NCBI GenBank assembly: GCA_018398765.1
Contig: JAHBMJ010001984.1
Span: 1 to 23,979, forward strand
Direction: 5' to 3'
DNA from: Chromera velia
Lineage: Eukaryota; Sar; Chromeraceae
DNA: 23,979 bases
This document shows, piece by piece, positions 18,755-23,979 of this stretch (position 1 is its first letter; each line of letters opens with the position of its first letter). The notes beneath the pieces are model-generated. The model saw only the letters and a list, made by a program, of their open reading frames with translations, did no database searches and was not told where the DNA came from. Position numbers and translations under genes: made by a program.

Positions 18755-19165
18755 GATTCAGAAAGGTCAGACACGAGTGAGATCACTATCATTTGGTGAC
18801 ATCCATACTCTGCCATTGAAGCTTGCCACTTTACTATTGATGTTCAACCACTGAACATACATCTGATGACCTCATCTTTTATAAAAGCTTGCCACTTAGC
18901 GACTCGCTGCTCGTTTTTCGACGTTGACCTAGCTTCCAGCAATGGTTTTCATACCCCGTGAATCACAAAACACACATGAGGACCATCTATCTGTTTCCCT
19001 GTGGGAACCTTTATAGTCCAACGTGTTTGTCTCAGTCTCCTTCATGCTTTCATTTGTGTAGAAGGAACTCCTAATACTGCAAGCAGTGTTGTATTCGTTT
19101 TTTTGGAACTGGATTTGCCCTCCTCAGAATGACCGGTGAGTTTGTCACTTGTGCCCGCTCCGCAG
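18755..19165. repeat. diverged dispersed repeat R, copy 1
   Basis: Aligns collinearly and in the same orientation with 23385-23850. Shared landmarks in order: GAAAGGTCAG, CATACTCTGCCA, AAGCTTGCCACTT, CTCATCTTTTATAAAAGCTTGC, GCTGCTCGTTTTTC, AAAACACACA, CTTTATA and GGATTTGCC. Identity is roughly 70 percent by eye with small indels. No coding region is evident. The edges are approximate. Confidence 0.75.
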
Positions 19166-19188
19166 AGGAAGAGTTTGTCACTTGTGCC
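19138..19188. repeat. 18-bp direct repeat, two copies
   Basis: GAGTTTGTCACTTGTGCC occurs at 19138-19155 and again at 19171-19188, 33 bp apart, at the right edge of repeat R copy 1. Confidence 0.85.
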
Positions 19189-19603
19189 GCCTACGTGATG
19201 ATGATGAAAATAGGGGCAGCTGTTTGTCAGAAATTGTTACTAGGTCTGTTACTAAAATTCTCAGTATTTAGGATTAGGATTAGGATTAATGTCCGGACTC
19301 CGGAGGATTGGCCTCCTGCTCCAATGCCAAATGTCCGATGTGCGACTTTCAGGGAAAGCGCCTAGACGTATCAGACGTCCCTGGCCGGCCCGCACAGGTC
19401 TAGCCTGTGCCGCGAACGGATCACATTAAACAATCAATCACCTGCATGTGTATGCAAGAGGGCTCACTGAGCCTCACTCCATTCTAAACTTAAATCCAAA
19501 GCAGGGTTTGAAAGGAAACGATCCTAGAATTGCAGATGAACAGCTTAAAGCGAATTCCAAAACCTCCCAGCATCTCATCCTCCTCCTTTTTCCCTCCTCT
19601 TTT

Positions 19604-19608
19604 GCTTC
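19604..19608. repeat. 5-bp target-site duplication GCTTC, left
   Basis: GCTTC directly precedes the left LTR and recurs at 22558-22562 directly after the right LTR. Confidence 0.88.
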
Positions 19609-20010
19609 TTATGAACTTTATGGTTCTCTCTTATCCATATGCAGAGCCTGTCTAGTCGCTTCGCATGGCTGTCTCCTTTCAAATTCACATTATTCACTGC
19701 CGGTATCGATCATGAGCGTGCAAGGCGCGCGAAAGTAAGCAAATTAAAACACAAAGTGAATGTATGCATGCTACATGCATGTTAATCTGAGTACACAAGT
19801 CAAGTTAACAATTGTATTGATTAAAGAACAGTCTTACTGATAGTAGAAGCAATACCCTAGCAAGTAACAAACTATCTTACATATGAAGTCGCATGACATG
19901 TGTGTGTATATGTGAGAGAATAGCATTACTTGTTTAGCAGATAGCGCTAGACTGTGTGGAGAGTATATTTATTGATAGTCCGTCTCTATCAGTCTCCATT
20001 GCATTTATAA
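19609..20010 (+). repeat. 5' long terminal repeat
   Basis: 402 bp, beginning TTATGAAC and ending ATTTATAA. A TATATTTATTG box-like word lies about 45 bp from the 3' end. By hand alignment it differs from the 3' copy at about 36 positions, all but one transitions, plus a 3-bp indel near 19653. Confidence 0.92.
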
Positions 20011-20012
20011 TT

Positions 20013-20030
20013 TGGTGACGGAAGTGGGAA
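20013..20030 (+). promoter_or_regulatory. putative tRNA primer-binding site
   Basis: TGGTGACGGAAGTGGGAA begins two bases after the left LTR. TGG at this place would pair with the CCA end of a tRNA. The particular tRNA cannot be named without a host tRNA set. Confidence 0.6.
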
Positions 20031-20102
20031 AGAACAGTCCTTGATTTCCCGTTCCTTCCAGCATCAAGATATTCTGTCTTAACCCTTCGGCAGTAAAGAA
20101 GG

Positions 20103-21643
20103 ATGACCCGTTCGAAACACAGGCAGAAGTTCTTTTTTTGTCTGATACCATGGCCTTTGAAAATCTCGAATTATCTCGAATTAAAGCCCATAAACCTGAT
20201 GACTCCCCTGGAACCATACTCAGAGGAGCAGCTGAAGGTCTTTGCACAGAGTCACCCTGACATCAAGCTCTGTAGTATGCTCAATGGCAACGATCCCAAA
20301 CAGCAGGCAAAGACGATGAAGGAGACAATCCAGAAAAGGTTTGCTGCAAAGCTTACCTAGACTGACTCGAACGGCAACATGCAGAAGATCATGTATGACA
20401 AAAACCGACCAGCAGAGTGAAAGATGATCGAAGATGCCTTCAGCTCAGCAGCGAGAGCTCTAGGTGTCACTATAGACAGATTGAATTCGAAGTCTCCAAG
20501 GTGTCAGAGGGTGAAGGAGATGTTCCGTGAGGAATTGGCCGAGTACTGTCATCTCGACTTCTATGACAGACTGAGTGCGGAGGCAACGTTCATCAGTGTG
20601 AACGAGTTAGCCGTATTCCTTCTCAACCTTTTCTGTTTGTTTGGCATTGGAAAAGCCTACTCTTCCCTGAATGCAGCAGAAATATTTGATGATTCTTTTG
20701 AAGGTCTTATCACCTCCATCAAGCGTGGACAGCCGCCCGAGATGAATTTCGTAAAGTTCCTGCAGATCTTCTAAAAGAAACTGCAAGAGCTTGCTGATGT
20801 TAACCACCCACCCAGATCAGCAGATGGCAGGTTCGAGAAAGTAGAGAACATTAAAATTTCCAGACGATGAGATGGGGGTCCCACAGAAATTTGATATCCA
20901 CATATATCCCCCTTTCGTCACTTGGCTGTACAACAAGATCCTGAAGAGAGCAACTGGCAAGTCCAGATAGGAGGAGATCAGAGATAAGATAGACAGCAGG
21001 ACTTTGTCTTGCCGTGCTCTTAAACAGATTGTTGCATCCACGTACAAGAAAACATATTCCGATGAGCAAGCACAACCGAAGAACGGAGGTCCTAGACCAA
21101 CTCCTCCTTCCCCCGCTCTTCCTCCCTCTCCTAATCAAAAAGGTGTCGAGACCCCGTGGGCGACGGGCGTTTCCTCTGAATGCCTATCCATAGTATACAC
21201 AGCAGCAGAACTACCCTACCCCTGTGTATCCCTCTCTCACAGGTCTTCCCAATTTGTACGGAATAGGATGGGACCCAAGACAGTAGAACCAGTATCCCTC
21301 TTACCCATATAATTCACCTGTGTCTCCAGACAGCGCGGCTTTCTTCCAACATAAAGGACACTAGAAGGGGTGCAAGGGCATGCAAAAGGATAAAAAGGGA
21401 TTCCAAGCAAACAGAGAGTTTTCCCTAAGACAGCAACAGTACGATCACCAGGGGAGATAAGCAGAGAACAACCAAAGGGGCGGGCGTAAGGATGGTAGAA
21501 GATGGAGGTCTCATAGTCAATCTGGCAGTGATGAGGAGATTGTGAAGGAGACATACAGGCACTGGGGTAAGGGAAAGCAGAGAGATAAGAGAGACCAGAC
21601 ACCTGGCCCTTCTCACAGAGGGGGCAAAGGGGGTAAGACATGA
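20103..21643 (+). pseudogene. decayed gag-like gene of the LTR retrotransposon
   Basis: Reading continues across stops with protein-like composition in three successive frames. From 20103 one frame is interrupted by TAG (20358), TGA (20418) and TAA (20772). A frame change near 20865 leads to a frame with TAG at 20968. A further change near 21100-21190 leads to a Pro/Tyr-rich part with TAG at 21284 and 21362 and TAA at 21458. The end (about 21470-21643) is Gly/Arg/Lys-rich, like a nucleic-acid-binding Gag tail. No CCHC knuckle is visible. An earlier ATG at 20150 in another frame may be the original start. The stops and shifts make this copy non-functional. The gag call rests on position and composition. 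Confidence 0.65.
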
Positions 21644-22134
21644 GCAAATAAGATTGATGCAAAGCAGGTAGCCAGGAGACATACGCAGATGTGTTTGCAT
21701 CTCTTTTTTTTGAAACGTTTTGCTGTTTGGATGGAACAAGATTGATAGAGCAACGAGTGATGTCTGCATTCATACAGCATGGACTCTGATATGCATCGTC
21801 ACTCCACCGTCTCTGTTTCTTCTCTTCCAAGGCACTGCCAGGTTGCGATCTGTTTTGTGTCCATTCTACAGCTCTACATGAAAAAGAAAGAGATGTGTCT
21901 TCTCCCGTGCTGTCTGTGTATCTGTTTCTTTTATTCCAAACAATTGGAGGGAAGGCTGGAGAACCGCTATGCAATGCGTGAGTGTGGCCGTTCTGCAATG
22001 AAGCCTTGGTAGAGGAATGGCCGCAAAAGTGAAAGATGTCATGCCCTTTCTGTTGTTAAACTTTGCCACAACAAACGGAGGAGAAAACAAAAACTGAAAG
22101 AAAAAGAAAGAAACGATCTCGTGCGTTCTACGCC

Positions 22135-22148
22135 AAAAGAAAAAGAAT
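22135..22148 (+). promoter_or_regulatory. putative polypurine tract
   Basis: AAAAGAAAAAGAAT lies a few bases upstream of the right LTR, where plus-strand synthesis is primed in LTR elements. A second purine run (about 22095-22114) lies further upstream. Confidence 0.5.
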
Positions 22149-22152
22149 GCGC

Positions 22153-22557
22153 TTATGAACCTTATGGTTCTCTCTCATTCACATACAAAGCCTGTCTACT
22201 AGTCGCTTCGCATGGCTGCCTCCTTTTAAATTCACATTATTCACTGCCGGTATCGATCATGAGCGTGCAAGGCGCGCAAAAGTAAGTAAATTAAAACATA
22301 AAGTGAATGCATGCATGCTGCATATATGTTAATCTGAGTACACAAGTCAAGTCAACAAATGTATTGATTGAAGAACAGTCTTGCTGATAGTAGAAGCAAT
22401 ACCTTAGCAAGTAATAAACTATCTTACATGTAAAGTCGCATGACGTGTGTGTGTATGTGTAAGAGAATGGTATTACCTATCTAGCAGATAGCGCTAGACT
22501 GTGTGGAGAGTATATTTATTGATGGTCCGTCTCTATCGGTTTCTATTGCATTCATAA
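22153..22557 (+). repeat. 3' long terminal repeat
   Basis: 405 bp, beginning TTATGAAC and ending TTCATAA; the terminal seven bases are perfect inverted copies of each other. It is followed directly by the duplication GCTTC (22558-22562). Confidence 0.92.
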
Positions 22558-22562
22558 GCTTC
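22558..22562. repeat. 5-bp target-site duplication GCTTC, right
   Basis: Matches 19604-19608 exactly and directly follows the right LTR. Confidence 0.88.
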
Positions 22563-22692
22563 CTTTATATCACTCTACGCCCTTTCATACTCTTTAATTC
22601 TTCCCTCTCTTTCTTTTTCACTTTTTTAAGTCTTCTGATGCAGCCTATCTAACTCTCTTCCTAAAGTTTAACTCAAATTGTCTCCCTTTTTT

Positions 22693-23090
22693 CTAGGGGT
22701 AATTTTTTTAAAAAAAAAAGTCATTTTCACTTTTTTGTTTTTTGTTTTTTTTCTCATGTCAAACTAAAAAATTGATGATTGAGGTTTTTGTTATACATGC
22801 CGCATCCCTGTATATAAGGGGCGTCAAACTAAAAAATTTGTTGTTTAAGTATTGTTGATGTGTTACACGAATCAGTAAGTGTTGTTTAAGTGTTGTTATA
22901 CTACTAGTTATACTGTTGTTTCTGTATTATAATGATAAATGAATGTTGTTGCACTATTATATAACTGTTGCTTTCCTGTTGTAAGGTGTTGCATATGGTT
23001 GTCATATCTTGATGGAGGTCATTATCGAAAAACAAAAAAAAAAAAGCCCTGGAGACCATTTTTTTTTTTTTTTTTGAAAATTACCCCTAG
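22693..23090. mobile_element. non-autonomous TIR element (MITE), family A copy 2
   Basis: The termini are CTAGGGGTAATTTT and its near-perfect inverse AAAATTACCCCTAG. The flanks carry the 8-bp duplication CCTTTTTT (22685-22692 and 23091-23098). Long A and T runs follow the ends, and the 398-bp interior is rich in TGTTGTTTAAGTGTTGTT-type words with GTCAAACTAAAAAATT twice (near 22759 and 22826). No coding capacity. The end motif, duplication length, homopolymer shoulders and GTTGTT core match the element at 4240-4477. Confidence 0.87.
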
Positions 23091-23098
23091 CCTTTTTT

Positions 23099-23384
23099 CT
23101 TTTCCATTCTCTCACTACTTGTCTTTTTATCATGACGTCTTTCAAAAAGGTATCAACATTCTTGTTGGCCTCATTCAAAAGAAAAGAGAATAGAGTGATC
23201 TTATCTACCTTCCCTTCACCATCCCCTTTCCATCTGTTGCTATTTGCAGTAGCTCTTTCCTCTCTCCCTTTCATCGAACTCCAATATGTCATTAAAGCTT
23301 GCAAGCAGTCTGCCTTCTCTCCATCATGCAGAGGATATTTAGTCAGCATATAGATATTATTTCATCTTTGACTACTTGAATGTC
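23099..23384. other. no gene recognised
   Basis: AT- and pyrimidine-rich sequence between the family A element and repeat R copy 2. It contains an AAAGCTTGC word near 23294 like those inside repeat R, so the repeat may extend further left here. No exon seen. Confidence 0.4.
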
Positions 23385-23850
23385 AAGCAGGTCAGAGTAA
23401 ACCATGCATTTAGACTTGGAAAGGTCAGTCACAACTGAGGTTATGGTAATCTGGCGATATCCCTACTCTGCCACTAAAGCTTGCCACTTCATCATTGGCG
23501 TCCAGTCAAGGAACACACTTCTGAAGACTTCATCTTTTACAAAAGCTTGCCGCTTGGCGGCTTGCTGCTCAATGCTGCTCGTTTTTCAACATCGACCTTT
23601 CAGCAACGGTTCGCGGTCTCCACACAGTCTCCATCATAAAACACACAAGAAGACCGTCTATTTGTTTCCTTCTTGATACCTTTATATACCAACGTATCTC
23701 TCTTTGTCCTCTTCATAACTTCACTGGTGCAGACAGAACCGCTAACACCGCAAGGCTCAGCAGTACTGCTTAGTTTTTTAGAAGCGCATTTGCCTAGGGA
23801 TTTGCCTTCCGTAGCCTAGTCCGTAGCATAACCAGTTAGTTTGGGGCAAA
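23385..23850. repeat. diverged dispersed repeat R, copy 2
   Basis: Direct-orientation partner of 18755-19165 with the same landmarks in order and several small indels, including an extra AATGCTGCTC near 23570. The two copies bracket the younger LTR retrotransposon and the family A element. They may be two copies of one interspersed family or the remains of the ends of an older element. Confidence 0.72.
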
Positions 23851-23979
23851 TATGCCCGATCTGTAGAAGAAGGAGAAGGCTTCCCCATACTTCAGAAAGC
23901 CAAGGAGTGTCTTGCTATGAGTGCACGGCCTCCACTTAATTATTGTAGCATTAATTTATTATATTATTAAAAGTCTCGG
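23851..23979. other. AT-rich window end, no gene seen
   Basis: Ends in TTATTATATTATTA-type sequence. Nothing supportable. Confidence 0.4.

Larger units (their letters stand above)
19609..22557 (+). mobile_element. LTR retrotransposon, 2.95 kb, gag-only, non-autonomous
   Basis: Two direct terminal repeats (402 and 405 bp, about 91 percent identical) enclose a 2,142-bp interior. The element is flanked by the 5-bp duplication GCTTC. A primer-binding-type sequence (TTTGGTGACGGAAGTGGG) starts right after the left LTR and a purine tract precedes the right LTR, so the orientation is plus. The interior holds only a gag-like frame with several stops; I find no protease, reverse transcriptase, RNase H or integrase motif, and the interior is too short for them. 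The element must have moved with enzymes supplied in trans, as in gag-only or TRIM-like LTR elements. The superfamily (gypsy or copia) cannot be told. Confidence 0.92.

Noticed and set aside
20103-21643. Stop-codon reassignment (TAA/TAG as sense), suggested by gag reading through seven stops and all four host genes ending in TGA
   Set aside because: About 1,000 codons of host exons contain no in-frame TAA or TAG although Gln is common, and gag also needs at least two frame changes. Simple decay explains it better.
22694-23089. Reading the right-hand element as Tc1/mariner-like with a TA duplication
   Set aside because: The outer CTAG with the exact 8-bp duplication CCTTTTTT explains both borders and matches the other family member, so a bare TA duplication is less likely.
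1-23979. CRISPR arrays, tRNA or rRNA genes, bacterial operons, secretion or defence systems
   Set aside because: Looked for and not seen. The tandem repeats have no unique spacers, there is no tRNA-like box B or cloverleaf that I could find, and all genes are intron-containing.

Overview
This is a nuclear window from a microbial eukaryote, most likely a protist. Host genes are broken into many short exons joined by GT-AG introns of roughly 90 to 1,000 bp. There are no operons, Shine-Dalgarno sites, tRNA or rRNA genes that I can see. Simple repeats are everywhere. TGCATGCA-type words recur, and in alveolates these are known transcription-factor sites, so an alveolate is a reasonable but unproven guess.

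Layout. (1) 1-1120: microsatellite, then a GC-rich block with a perfect 12-bp hairpin and six ATCTGAA words. (2) 1121-3411, plus strand: a five-exon gene for a tRNA-splicing endonuclease catalytic subunit (SEN34/SEN2 type). Its Tyr, His and Lys lie on three exons and the phases join without a break. (3) 3412-5117: AT-rich insert holding two adjacent non-autonomous TIR elements with overlapping target-site duplications. (4) 12650 to 5118, minus strand: a gene of about 16 exons for a charged coiled-coil protein of about 720-760 residues whose C-terminus recalls the CCDC148/CCDC112 group. (5) 12651-13357: divergent intergenic region with an alternating CG block, a GATC run and a TGACGTCA palindrome. 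(6) 13358-13895, plus strand: a small protein with an N-myristoylation-type start. (7) 15741 to 14458, minus strand: a basic protein, at least three exons, 5' end unresolved. (8) 15742-17930: low-complexity, possibly more exons of that gene. (9) 17930-23979: repeat-rich zone with a diverged 0.4-kb repeat pair, a complete 2.95-kb LTR retrotransposon carrying only a decayed gag, and a second TIR element of the same family as the first one in region 3.

The host genes are not a pathway. What unites them is gene structure. More than half of the introns have C at donor position +3 (GTCAG and relatives), nearly all acceptors end in GCAG, and several microsatellites start exactly at a 5' splice site as if the donor hexamer had been amplified. 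The repeat zones add a non-canonical LTR (TTATGAA...TTCATAA, 5-bp duplication) whose two copies differ almost only by transitions, and a small element family with CTAGG termini and 8-bp duplications. All exon joins were made by eye from reading frame, phase and splice words; no search was run.
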